The translations under genes were made by a program, and so were the position numbers. From Lycocorax pyrrhopterus obiensis (lineage: Eukaryota > Chordata > Aves > Passeriformes > Paradisaeidae): 64,000 nt of DNA. Under the pieces are notes generated by a model. It saw only the letters and a program-made list of their open reading frames with translations. It was not told the DNA's origin and ran no database searches. The DNA is taken from contig JACSVZ010000006.1 of the NCBI GenBank assembly GCA_014706295.1, positions 32,731,848-32,795,847 on the forward strand. Direction: 5' to 3'. Below are positions 11,414 to 23,874 of the stretch, piece by piece (position 1 is the first letter of the stretch; every line of letters starts with the position of its first letter).

Positions 11414-14400
11414 GTCCTTTTTGGCACTCAACCATTCTGTGGAGTTTCCTTCCTTTTACAATTTAAAGAAGTTCTGCAGTCATTTGAAATCCTCAGCAAA
11501 AGATCATTTTATGATTCAGTATCACCATGGATTAGAGCAGAAAACTCTAAGCTATGTTGGCACATACGCAGGCATTAGGGCATGTGTACACCCTCAAATC
11601 TAATATCCAGTTAGCAGATATAATCTTAGAATTATCAGCCTCCACAGCAACCCTTCAAATCCTGTTAACTCGAGAGCAGCTTCCGGGTTTGGAAAAACCA
11701 GACGCTTTGCTGTTGCCACATCAATTCCCTGCTTCAACAGGAATGTAACACGTATCACAGCTGGTCACAGGCTCTGCCTAAGACTACGAAAGGGTTAGGT
11801 TTTTCTGGGGTTTTTTCCCTGAGTGGGGTGCTTTAACCAGCATCCCTAGCATGTGCATACAGAAGAGGCTTGGCCCTGGCCCTACAGAGCAGGTCTTGTT
11901 AAATCCCTAAAGATAGTCACAACCTCTCTCTGGACAGGAGCATAGAACAACTAGTTAATTTAGGTCTGGACAGTCACCAGGCACAGATTAGATGCACTGT
12001 ACTGTATTTCTTTGCAACACACCAGATTCCCATTCACTACAACCACATTGACCTATACTGAATAACCCAAATAAAGCTGGTAACAGCACTGCAGATGGTT
12101 GGGATGAGCAGCATTTGGGTCACTAGAGGAAGCTTTCTGCTGGGATAACGGCATACAGTCAGACTGTGGGACTTCTGGTTGCTGCTTTGGATTTTTTGTT
12201 TGTTTTTTTTTTTTTTTTAGATGTAGAAGCCAAAAATAAGTAGAATGTAGAAACCAATACTGATTAATATCTTTTTCCAAGTTGCATTTTAAAAAATCCT
12301 TAACTAATGCTTCGTCTGTATATTGACTAAAATCGAAGCCTGTATTCATCTTGTTATGTTTTAAAAAGAAGCAAGTCATCCGAAGACTGTCTCTTTCACA
12401 TACAGCAGTAGCTGAACTAAATGCAATGGTTATTTAAGTATAACGAAGTATACTAACCACATAAAGTATCTGACTATTTTACTGCACATACACTAATGTA
12501 AAAATCTCTGCCTTGAGACTCACATGTTCACAAACATACCTCCGTCATAAGAAAATCCATCACCAGGCAATAGGGTGACAACAATTGAATCTTGTTTTCT
12601 TAATATTCCCAGATTCTGTACCATGATGTATCCTGACATAACATGATCTTACAACTGAAGCTCAGAAATCGCAGTGAAAATCTGGTAAGTCACCAGTTAA
12701 ATCAGCATCTATCCACAGAAGCAGTGGAAGCAAGGTCTTCTGCAGGAGTTTCATCTTAGTCCTCATGAGCTGGATTATTAACATGAGCTGGTTCCACCTC
12801 GAAATACACATAGATGGTTTCCTTGCTATTTCACAGCTAGTTAAGGGTCAGATCCTCAGACCTCCTCCTAGAACCCACAATTTACAAAACAGCTCCGCTA
12901 AGAAGATGCTGTGACTCCATACATCAAATCTCACAGTCAAGGTGGTGTGGCTGTTGTGCTCAGCACAACACAGGAAAAAAATATTTCACTGAATAAACAC
13001 AGACAACAAGAATCCAACTAATTACCGCAGTACTGTGCAGGCACAGTTTCTAAGAAGGACTAAAACTGCACTGACTATTAAGAGGTGCTTTATATATTAC
13101 ACTAATTCAAACTGCGTTTTCTCTGAAAACAAATCTAACACCATAGGCAGAGTTCAAATCAAGATCAGAGGCAATGACAGAATTCAGATTCAGAGAGTAG
13201 CAGTGGTTTGTTTGTCTGTCCGTTTGTTTGCTTATAAGCATTTGATTATAAATCACTTACTTAGGATTTCCCTAGAGAACGTGGATTCAGGAAAATTAGG
13301 TGAGTGAAACATGTACAGAATCAAATGAATAAAAAAAGTAAGACTGCATAATCTAACAGAACATTGACAGCTCCAAATAATCCATCTCCATGTATAAACC
13401 CATAATCAGAACATGCATTAAAGACTTTTTACCAGCAATGCCATTGCTCCCCTACTACTGCAGTCAAGAAAAAGCTTTCTGTAGGATGCATAAGTGAAAT
13501 CAAGATACAAGTTTAGTTCACTAGTCAACTCTTTGCTCAACTAGTACCAAAAATTCCCCAAAGTTAATAATGTACTCAAGCTTCTGCACTATACTTACAT
13601 AAAATATTACTTCAAAACACCATCAGTAAATGCCCATTTCTGACCTATTTCATGCAAGTTGAAGAAAGGAAGGCAAACTTACATTTTCTTCTACAAAAGC
13701 TAGTAATTCTCCAACTTAGATGCTACCTTAAAAGAAAAGCTGGCACAATCATACTCTAAGACGTCACCAGCTGCAACATACCAATATATCTTATCTACTA
13801 AATCCCAAACAATGCCTTTCCCTTTTGCTTAGAAAAGAGCCTGAGTGTTCAGTCAATACTGCCCAAATAGGAGGGGCCAACAATCCAAAGTAACACTGGC
13901 TGCCTTGAAATAAGAACTCAGACTGCAGCTACCACAGTGCTAGAAGAGGATGGGAAGCAGCAACAGTGAAAAAAGACTGCTTCCTCAGCTAAGCCCTGGG
14001 CATTTTTCTGCCCTCAGAAGGGGACAGCATGACCTTCATCTCTCAATCAGCCTCCCTCAGCTTCTTTGCTGGCAATGGAGAATTGGGGACAACAGAAGAG
14101 AGAAGTAGTTTTCATATTTTCTACGCTGACATGACTGTAGAGGGGTTCTAGGGCTTCATCACAGAAACATCAAAAGCTTAGAAGAAATAACTGCCTCAGA
14201 TCCCACTGTTTTCACCATCCACACAACAAATGCCTGTGCAAGAAGTCATTCATGCTATTAATAGTACCATTAACTCAGTTTTGAGCTGCTCATTGGTATA
14301 TTTGCAGGACATAACAGCAGGTCAGCAACTCCCACTAAAACATCCCATTGGTTTAGAAAACATGCAACGTCGGCTTCAGAAATTCCTTTGATTTTAGTTA

Positions 14401-15547
14401 TATTTTATTAAACTCCTGACCAATCCCTGCCCCTATCAAGTGCATCTTCACTACTGGACTCCATTCTTGAACAATCTTATGTCACCATGTATCTATCCAG
14501 AAAAGTTCATAACATCTCAGCAGGCATCAAAAGTGGCATCACTGGCTCATGCAGTGCTGCCACATGCTCCCCTCTTTCTTTTTCTCCTTGGCAACTCTCG
14601 CTACACCCAACTTCAGGAAAGAGACCAGGACTGCCTTGGCACAATCTGTGACACACCATCTGAAATCATGCTTTACGGACAAGTGGGGAGCAGCGAATCG
14701 CTCTGTTTCAGACTTACTCAAGAAAAACAAAATACAAAAAGTAGGAGCTATTTCTCCATCATACTACTTTTTCTAACATTCTACTAAGTTACAATTATTA
14801 TGAGGACATAATGAAAATTAAACATCCCTGCATAAAGAGATAAGCTATCTTCTACCTACATGAAAAACAGAATCTTCTTTCACATTTGAATACATCATCT
14901 ACTGTGCTTTGCCCAAAGAGAACAGAGTAGATTACAAAAGAAGTCACTAAAATTTTTAAAGATTTGCAAAGCTAAGGAGTCATTTTATTTTTCTAGATGC
15001 TGGCCAACACAACAGTAGTTATTTCTAATTCCAGACTACAGTGGTATTGAAAACCAGCATTCAGTCACAGCAGCTTTACCAGAGTTTTTCTGCAACAACT
15101 GCCCTGAATTTTGTCAATTGCCTTCCATAAGTGTTTACTTTTGAATAATTTAGTATTTTCAAAACCCACACATTTCCTAAAGTGAATATAATGAGGGCCA
15201 AAGAAATATTGCACATATGTTGGCAATCTTTCATTTGAAAGCAAGTTGCTACTTTCATAAAGGCTGCGACCATGTCCTTATTAACTCCCTACACGTGGTA
15301 TGTCTGAAAAATCACACGTGCTTACAAGCCACTCAATCCTTCATGAAGTTTCACATTGAGCAATATTCCAAGCTGAGTGGTCAATGTGTCTTTTTGGGTA
15401 CTTCAGTAATCTTTTCCCAAGGTAAATAAACCATGCAGCAATTAATCTGCACTTGACTCCTGGGGGAAGGGAGGGATTAATGACAGTGCGGTAACATGAC
15501 CCAGTGCTAACACATTTAGAATGACCTTCGGACAATGCGATTTGTAC

Positions 15548-15738
15548 CTTCTGGCTTGGAGGGCCATCGCCTTCATCAGAAGTGCCATCTTCCTGCTGAT
15601 CATAAGCAGGGCCTCCCAGGAGCCTTATTCTCTTCTCACATTGCTTCTTTGCCACTGTCAGCTGATTAATATACCTCTTCACATTGCGAGCCCTTAGTAG
15701 GTCAGCTTTCATTGCTGCAGTTTCTTTTCCTTTCGAAT
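15548..15738 (-). CDS. SNX25: SNX25 coding exon, linker before RGS
   Basis: The exon is 191 nt, phase 1 in and phase 0 out. The acceptor is TTATTCTTAG and the donor is AAG|GTACAA. It encodes residues 225-287: SKGKETAAMKADLLRARN, then VKRYINQLTVAKKQCEKRI, an acidic tail QQEDGTSDEGDG and PPSQK. The first half is predicted helical and basic; the second half is acidic and Gly/Pro-rich, so probably flexible. A 61-bp tandem duplication lies in the intron starting 11 nt upstream of this exon and covers the branch-point/pyrimidine region. Confidence 0.96.
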
Positions 15739-15749
15739 CTAAGAATAAA

Positions 15750-15871
15750 GCAAATCAGAGACAGTATTTTACAACAGGAAAACATCATTGTACCATTGAT
15801 TCTGTGAAAAGCAAATCAGAGACAGTATTTTACAAGATGAAAACATCACTGTACCACTGCCTCTGTGACCT
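15750..15871. repeat. 61-bp tandem duplication next to SNX25 exon
   Basis: Two copies (15750-15810 and 15811-15871) share gcaaatcagagacagtattt and the gaaaacatcattgtaccatt segment, with about 8-9 differences over 61 nt. Read on the minus strand, the unit ends 11 nt before the acceptor of the exon at 15548-15738. The putative branch point and upstream pyrimidine context are therefore present twice, but the acceptor AG itself is not duplicated. Confidence 0.9.
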
Positions 15872-18800
15872 GTCTGATCAAAGCATGTCATTCATTAATA
15901 AACTGTACTCCTCAGTACAGACACTGGCAAGTTTGTATTTGAAACAGAACGATGATTTTGAAACAATCTGCAATGAAAACTCAAGGGTTTACACAAAAGA
16001 GTTGAGAAAGAAAAAATCCTTATTCAAATGCATAGCAAAACCTGACCCCTCCAGCTCTCTTCTCATAGTTTGTTGGAAGACACGGCCCAAGACCTCTACT
16101 ACAGGATGTGCATTTATCAGATGGCATTAGGAAAGTACCTACAGCCATGGCATATGATAACACGCGGAGCTGATGGCCTATGCACTATAGCATTGACTGC
16201 CTGGAGTCACGAGGGACTGGGCTCTCTTCCCCCCAGCCCAGCATGACAGATTCCCACACATCTTATTTGCAAACCCAAACTTCTTGTGCCTGATGTGAAC
16301 AGCATATCATACAATATCCACTCCAGACAACTGACCAAAGTTCCTTCAAAATGGTCAGATGACTAAGAAAAAAAAAATCTTTGAATGCCACATCAAGACT
16401 GCATAGTACTGTTAAAAAGTAGAGTAACATGAAGATGAAAGTCAGCTGAATAAGACTTAGTAATAGCAAGGGTAATGTTTGTGTACTCTGCATTGCAGCC
16501 TCTTCAGCTAATTACCAGGACCTAAAAAAAGAAGCAGCAGATAAAACAGATATAAAACCCTATTGTGTGGAAATCATGTTTAGTATCTGCAGGATGCAAC
16601 TGATTCACATTTATACACTGGTTTTATTTTCCTATTGCTCAATGATAACACTCATGCTTTTTTGGGCTGCAGCTATTACTCAGTAGCAAAATACTTGGCT
16701 TGTACTTGGCTCTGGATTATCTGATTGCTCAGGGATAAATAGTAAAGATCTACTCTGCTATGTTTTCAAAATATTAAATGCTAGCAAAACCATAGATAAA
16801 AACAATGTTCAATTTGCACAACAGTTGCTGTTAAGAAACAACTACATAGTTTGGTTTGTGAATGCATACGCAGCAAAAAGGAAATCTCTCAGAAACTATT
16901 TTAAATACCTATCTTAAGCAAGTTTCTAATACATTATGTCAACTTCTCCTTTTACGACTGTTTTTACTCTTTTATTTCCCCCCTCAAAGCCACATGTAAG
17001 TTCTACATGCAACTCTAAGTTTTGACATTTACATACTGAACGACAACTTAAGGTACATGGAGCTCCCTGAAGTTCTACACATAATTGAGTCCAGATAGTC
17101 TCCCATTATCTTTTCCCATATTTTTAATCTCACTTGATTTGCTGCATGTATCTATGTTGGTAGGGATGCTTCCTGATACAAATACTCGTAATATTTTAAT
17201 GGACGAGTATAATTTGCATCTGAGCTGCCATATAATAGTGAACTAAAGAGATGATACTCACTGAAGCAAATGATAAAATTACTTTACTAAAAAAAAAAAA
17301 AAGCCATCTGTTTTCCTGGCATGTTATCTCCACAGGGAAGTCAGTAGAGCATTTAATTTAGTGTTTCAGTTCCCTAAACAGAGGTACCAGTATTAATGAG
17401 AGAAAAGGAAAGGAAAAGACCTTAAGGACAAAAGAATACTCTCTCTCAAATAAAAACATTTACAGCTATTACAAATACAGGAACAGAAGTTTAAAGCGAA
17501 GATTAAACCCCAACCTCTTCCCTGCTGCACTTGACTCTAAGATGATTTTTTACAAGTTACCAATTCTTTCAATAGTTTAAATGCTTTAGGTTCAAAATGC
17601 ATACTTGAAATCCCACACTTCTGAAAAACCACAAACATTACAATGCAATGATCATTCAGCCTTCTTAACACAAAAGTACCCTTCTTGGTAGAAACAAGGC
17701 ATTCTTGAAGGGTTTTCAAAGTATGCATGTCTACTTTACCTGACGTCTTATCATCCTGTGACTGCAGCAGGCCTCCAGAAGAGATTAATGAGCCTACTGT
17801 TTCCTGTGATTATTTCCTGTCTTAAAAGAGAGCCTTCAAAAACATATACCTCAGCTCTTCATATCCAAAAGGAGCCACTCCACCCAAGAATCACTCAGGG
17901 CAGTGATAAAGATCACACTGCCAGCCTGTTCCTGCTCCATGGATAAACAGGACTAGTCACCGTGAAAGCCTGGCAGTGACGTCCTTCACAAATAAACAAG
18001 AGGCTGATGAAAAGCAGAACAGCACAGAATGCAGCTAATGTGCTACGGTGCAGGAAAGACAGTGTGGAAGTGTGGACTAACACTGAGCATCACTTCCCTC
18101 TTCCACATTATGAAAGATAAGCTAGCAGAAATCAGGAGGAGCATTTTCAGCTCAACTGGAGAAGGTTAGGCAGATCACTGTTTTTCTCCTAACCCTAATT
18201 TCCTTTTGAGATTTTAGAGATTTTCAGATCTAAACTGCTCTTTTCATATTAAGCACTATCAAAAAGATGTTTTAAGTTATAAAGACTTCTCTTTTTAATC
18301 TATTCTTGTCTGATTCCACCATCACCAGAATACCTAGACACAATTAAGAGTGATTTTTCCCATTTCTGAGTATCATCAAAGATGATGTTCACTACATTCA
18401 GGTATCACTGCATAAGCCAAATAAAACCAGAAACACACAAAAGCAAAGGCATGCATGTATTCACACACCCGCCAGTGAGCTTCAACAAATGGAAAAGAAG
18501 TAGATATATGCTACTAAGACACGGTTTCACCACAATGCACGGGGGAAAAAAAGCATCCTTTGAGTAATATGTTTTCAACTAGTAACAACTTTACAGTTTG
18601 GGTATGTTTCTAAAAAAATATTAAAAACAAACAAAAATCACTCCTCATCAGCAAGACAAGTATGCTACATTGGCACTTCCTCCCCACGAGCTGCATACAC
18701 GTTTACCAGCAGCAACTGAACAGAGCCTCCATCTCCAAAGGAGCAAAGTGTCTTTTATTGACTTCCTCCAAAATAATTCTCCTTATCTGGGGAAATTTTG

Positions 18801-21800
18801 ACAGGACACACACTGCTATGGAGGAACTTCAAATCCCAAAGTGGTACTGTGCACCTCCCTCAAAGGCAACCAAATGCAATTAGTACCCAAAGCAGAATTT
18901 CAAATTCTGCTTATCAATCCACAGCTGTAGATAATTCAATTTGCACCAAACAACACTAAAATACAAATGGTCCAAATGAGCTCAAACTTACCATGTAATC
19001 AAAGCTATGCTACCTGTGCAAATTGTTTTATTCTACGCATTTTTGCACATCTGCAGTGATTTCTGACAAAGCTTCAACATTTTCTTCTAAATCACTCGCA
19101 ACTATCTTGATTTGAGCTAAGCTAGAAGTATATCCCCAGTAGCATATCCTTGAGCCTACCAAAACAATTTCTGAAAAGTGATTTCTCAGACCTAATTTTC
19201 TTTCCTCTCTTTTTTTTTTCCTGTGGTGGCTTTGCTACTTGAGCAAGTTTATATGTATTAAATACATCAAACTGCAGTACATATTCACACCATCCATTTT
19301 TCAGTCAGCATACGGGACCTTCCAAATCATCATGCCAAAAGATGTCACTTATAACCCTTAAGCACACTGAAGGATACACAAAAGTAATGTAAATTTGCCT
19401 AAAGTGGAAACTTAATTGTATTTTAGACCTGCATGATCTGTCCCCTCTCTTAATAGTACCAGCAAAAGGCAGAGATTTCTCATTTTACCTGCAGAGTAAT
19501 AGAGGACAAAAGCATGAATAAAACAAAGTACACGTTCATGCTCCTTTACAGCTTCAGTAACTACAGATCCATGACATCTGGCAGCGTGTACAACAGCACT
19601 GACCAACCTGACCCACCACCGAAGGAGCAACACATATGCTCACCATCATAAGCTTCTTTGCAAAACTTTTTCCAAGAGCCAGGTTAAGCACATACAGGGC
19701 CTCCTAAATGCGGTGCTGAAGTACTTAAGTAGTGAACATCTACATAACACTTTCGTGTAACCTTATGTATATAACTTACAAGTCTTTACAGACCTCCTCC
19801 AACTCTTAGAAACTTTGAATTACACATTTTTAAAGCCTACATAGGCCTGCAAAACCATTTGTTCAATTCTGCGAGAGCAGAACTTTTAGGAATAGCACAC
19901 ATGGTTCTTCTACTGCCCACAGTTCAACAAAGAGAAAACCAGCTCTACTGTGGTTGGACAAGAGATTGAGTCAAAAAAGTGCTAAATCCCAAACACTTCC
20001 ACAAACAGATCTGGGAAAAGGGTTTTACAGGGAGATCATGGACAAGTTAGGCACTGATCATTAGCAATGCATAGTACAACACAGCCTCCCACTCACAGCC
20101 ACAGCTGAGAAAAATAAAAAGTCAAGTGGCAGTAAGGTAAATCTGAGCATGGAAGTCAGTATGTACTGTACAGTAAAATAACATCCACCACGGATAGCCT
20201 CTGTCTGCAGGCCCTTGCATCCCCTTCAGTCACATCTATCTGACCAGTCAGCCTCTTCCCTCCCTCTTCCCCTGATCAGCATCTCTCCAAACCAACTGAG
20301 GACAACATGAATTATCATCACTAGCAGACACAAAAGATCTCAGGAGAAGAAATAAAAATTTCCTCTATAAACTTGATTTGAAAATCACAAATAAAAACAA
20401 ATAAATGTACCACAGAATCTGTAGCCTTTACCCTCATCCACATGGATTTCCTCCACACTTACTGCTTGAGCACGACGTGCAGGCACAATGTCAGCTCTTT
20501 AAGGCTTGCCAGAAAACTGTGCAAAAATAATTGAGTATGAATGTTTATTCCTGTGTGGAGGATGCAGGTCAGGGGGAGGAATCATAATACAGTTTTGACA
20601 TAATTAAGTTACAGGGCATCTGCAATATGCTGGAACACGCGAGTATCCATTTTACTTCACTCTAAATTATCATCTTGACAAAACCCACACATCACAACCC
20701 ACATAACCAAGCTAGCCTTGAGCCCCAGGTTTCTTTTAAAAGTCCCTTTTTACAGCTGAACAGTCAAGCCTTTCAGAACCACAGCACCTGAGAGGCCTGC
20801 TCACAGACAGTTCTGTTTCTGTGCCACTTGTCAGCTTTGCTTATAAAAGCAAATATCTAGATACACAGTGGGAAGGCTCAGCAGGAGAAATCTGCTGCTG
20901 CAACGCAGCAGATCTCTCCACACAGAAATGGCTGCTTATTCGATCTGTCTCGCAATCCCTGCTTGAAAACGAGCAGTTTTCTCAACAGGGATGCCCTGGG
21001 GTCGATTACACTGTAGCGTCTGAAAAACAGTCCCATCCAGTCATCCAAGGGTGGTTTTCAGTCATGCTGTGAAGTCATGTGGAAGGCAGAGGGCACAGAA
21101 AATTAAAAGGCAAATCAAACAAATCCATTTACAAAAAATCCTTTAAAAAAAAAATCTGTCGAGAGATTTGCTGTGTTGCCCTAACACAAGATACAGGTCT
21201 TCATGCATTTTTGGGTTTGTTTTAAAAAGCAGCTAGTAAAAACAGAACCATGATAAAATCCTTGTACAGTCCTGTAATACAATCTCAGTATGAGAAGAAA
21301 CAAAAATGTGTCTGTTAAAATTAGAACCTGTGTATTTAAACAGTTTCTTACTCATGTTACAGCAAATATAAAGTTATTATAGCAACTTACTTTTGTTGCT
21401 ATTTCCTGATTGGTGTTTTTGAAACCTTTTATTTACAAAAATTAAGATTTACTCTTGCTTCTAGAAACTTGCATATCATTATCGGTCATTCATGTTACAA
21501 TTCCCAATCCAGATATTTGTCCTTTTACAAACTGCTTTAATAGATCAAAATGCAGTAAACATTTTTAGATAAGCATTTAGAGTCCTCCAAAATTTTTAGC
21601 AGATAAGATAGATTTTTGTAAAAAAAAAAAAAAAAAAACCAACCAAAAAACAACTAAAATGCTTAAAATTTAGCTTAAATTTTAATTTGGTTCAGCACTT
21701 AGAAGGAATCCTTATCAAAAGGTAAGATGAGGAGAGTGGTTTACAGTTAAAGGTGTGGAAGGATGTGATTCTTCTAACCATAGCACATGTGACTGTGGGG

Positions 21801-22506
21801 AGGGGTACCACCTGAAAACACCAATAGGAAGAAAAACCAAACACAAGTTAAAAAAAGAAAAAAAAAAAACCTAACAAAACTACCACCAAAACCAAGCCAC
21901 CTCCTACAGTCACTGCTTGAGTGATCATGACCACTGCAGAAGATACACAGGAAGACACTGTTGGAGAAGTGGAGAAGTAAGGCAGATACATGTACACACC
22001 AGATTCTGTGCTTTTGGGCCAGTGTAAATGAGGGAAGTAGCGCAGTATCAGCATGCAAGGTGACAGCTTCTATTTACAGTGGCCTGCACTGCTCCAAAAT
22101 AAACTATCTATGCCTCTGGAAACAACAATGCTGCATTAGGTTTCTTATTCAACTTTAGCAATGGCCAAAAGCAATTCTCCTGGGCACAGAAATTTTATCA
22201 TCCAGCCACAACTGGCATCATACTGCAAACCTCTCAAATTACTTTGTCTCAACTTTTTAGACCTTTGACTCTCTCGAGGAGTCAAATGCAAAACTTACTG
22301 CTTAACACGAATCAGATGCTTTTGTACATTTTCGTTTGCTCTGTTATGCTCACATGCCAGAAGATTCAAGTGATAGAAATCTGAAAAGAAAAAAAAACCT
22401 ATAACATGCCATTTTTTAACTACAGAGGGTTTAATACAATGATGTTTAGAAGTACTTTAAAGTACTTTCTGATTTTATTAGACGATCCTAACAGCTAAAT
22501 ATTTTG

Positions 22507-22520
22507 CCAATAGGTGGCAC
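22507..22520 (+). promoter_or_regulatory. CTCF-like motif, one mismatch
   Basis: ccaataggtggcac fits CCASYAGRKGGCAS except for A at the fourth position. It has the same orientation as the 1386 site, about 21 kb apart. Confidence 0.25.
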
Positions 22521-23037
22521 CAGCACTAGTTAAAAAGTGTAAAGAACCTTGTCCTTACTCAGCAACAAGCCTTCCTCTCCAACCTTACTGGGCACCAACA
22601 TTAAATGCATACTTTGGTATCACCACATAAAATAATAAAAAGGTCAGGTAACTGTAGCTCCTATGAGAAGTCATCAGTTTGAAACCTGGTCCTCAGGCTA
22701 CTCATCCTTTAATAATAGACACCTTTTTAGAATAATAGACAATATTTTTAGAAAAAATAAATATTTTTGGTCAGTTTTAGAGACTTAATTATGTCTCCTT
22801 AAACAATAGCAAAGGTCCACAATCCTGCTCAGGCATACTTTTTTCTAGTTACATGGTTGTACAACACTTCTTTTCCTAAGCAAAGTATAACTAGTAGTTA
22901 AGCACTCGCTACTGCAGAGTTTTGGCCACCTCTGCTACACTAACTGCTCCTCAGGTTTTTTGTTATACCTTCTTCTATTGAAAACACCGCCTCAGGAAGC
23001 TCCCATAACTCAAACTGATGGAGGGTGAGACGGCTCT

Positions 23038-23570
23038 CGTGTGGGACCCCACTTGAGTACTGCATTCAGTTCTGGGGACCTCAGCACAGGAAAGACATGG
23101 ACCTGTTGGAGCAGGTCCAGAGGAGGGCCATGAAGATAATCAGAGGGATGGAACACCTCTCCTAAGAAGAAAGGTTGAGAGAGCTGGGATTGTTTAGTGC
23201 GTAGAAGAGAAGGCTTTGGGGACACCCAATTGCAGCCCTTCAGTACTTAAAAGAGTCCTGTAAGAAAGACAGGGACAGACTTTTTAGCAGGGCCTGTTGC
23301 AATGGGACAAAGGGGCAATGGTTTTAAACCAAAAGAGGGACAATTTGGATTATATAAAAGGAGTAAGTATTTTACAATGAGGGTGATGAAACACTGGAAC
23401 AGGCTGCCCAGAGAGGTGGTACATGCCCCATCCCTGGAAACATTCAAAGTCAGGTGGATGGGACTCTGTGCAATCTGGTCTAGTTAAAGATGTACCTGCT
23501 CATTGCACAGGGGTTGGAGTAGATGATTTTTAAATGTCCCTTCCAGCCCACACCACTCTATGATTCTATA
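23038..23570 (+). mobile_element. CR1 LINE 3' fragment, sense
   Basis: About 530 nt of CR1 3' region reads in the plus direction: the gtgggacccc...cagttctggggacctcag part, the ggagcaggtccagaggaggg part, caggctgcccagagaggtgg, and the terminal tctatgattctata. Short ORFs inside it are CR1 remnants. It lies directly upstream of the exon-like block at 23610. Confidence 0.92.
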
Positions 23571-23609
23571 TCCATGTACATACTACCTACACTTGCTCTA
23601 TTCTTACAG

Positions 23610-23874
23610 TTTGAGAGCGGACGTCAGGCTCAACAGAATGCTGGCCAGAGTTCAGCTGCTCTCGTTGAACACCCAGGCACTACAGAAGCGGTTACATTTT
23701 CAGGACCCAGCTTTGCCACAGGCAAAAGGAAACAGCGATCAGTAAGACTATCTCTTGCCAGGCTGGAGTCAAGGCTAAGAGATGCCCATGACACAGAAGG
23801 CAAGAGCTCATTTACTAGCAGCAAAGGAGAGACTGTTGCAGACGTCCAACTGCCATGCTCACACATCACTGCAG
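23610..23874 (+). other. Unidentified exon-like block on the plus strand
   Basis: A 265-nt segment of higher GC lies between a textbook acceptor (tgctctattcttacag) and a donor (gcag|gtatgt) on the strand opposite SNX25. It is open in one frame throughout (FESGRQAQQNAGQSS..., TGKRKQRSVRLSLARLESRL), and the open frame spans 23523-23918. A second frame is open for its first half (VRLNRMLARVQLLSLNTQAL). Neither was recognised. It starts about 40 nt after the 3' end of a CR1 element. It could be an exon of an antisense lncRNA or nested gene, or an old retroposed fragment. No partner exons were found. Confidence 0.3.

Larger units (their letters stand above)
8440..15547. other. SNX25 intron, 7.1 kb
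   Basis: Holds the (TAA)n at 9605 and the solo LTR at 10841. A poly-T run lies at 12197-12219. A short tatgttccaagtgctgtgct near 10738 faintly resembles MIR/L2. Nothing else supported. Confidence 0.75.

Noticed and set aside
10820..11603. Cluster of short ORFs on both strands
   Set aside because: Shadows in the solo LTR and its flank; LTRs of this family do not encode protein.
15684..16130. 148-codon plus-strand ORF
   Set aside because: It runs antisense across the 5' end of an SNX25 exon and through the 61-bp duplication; its length is helped by the duplicated stop-free unit and the coding exon. No domain seen.
23302..23487. 61-codon ORF
   Set aside because: Lies wholly in a CR1 3' fragment (tail of the LINE ORF/3' region).
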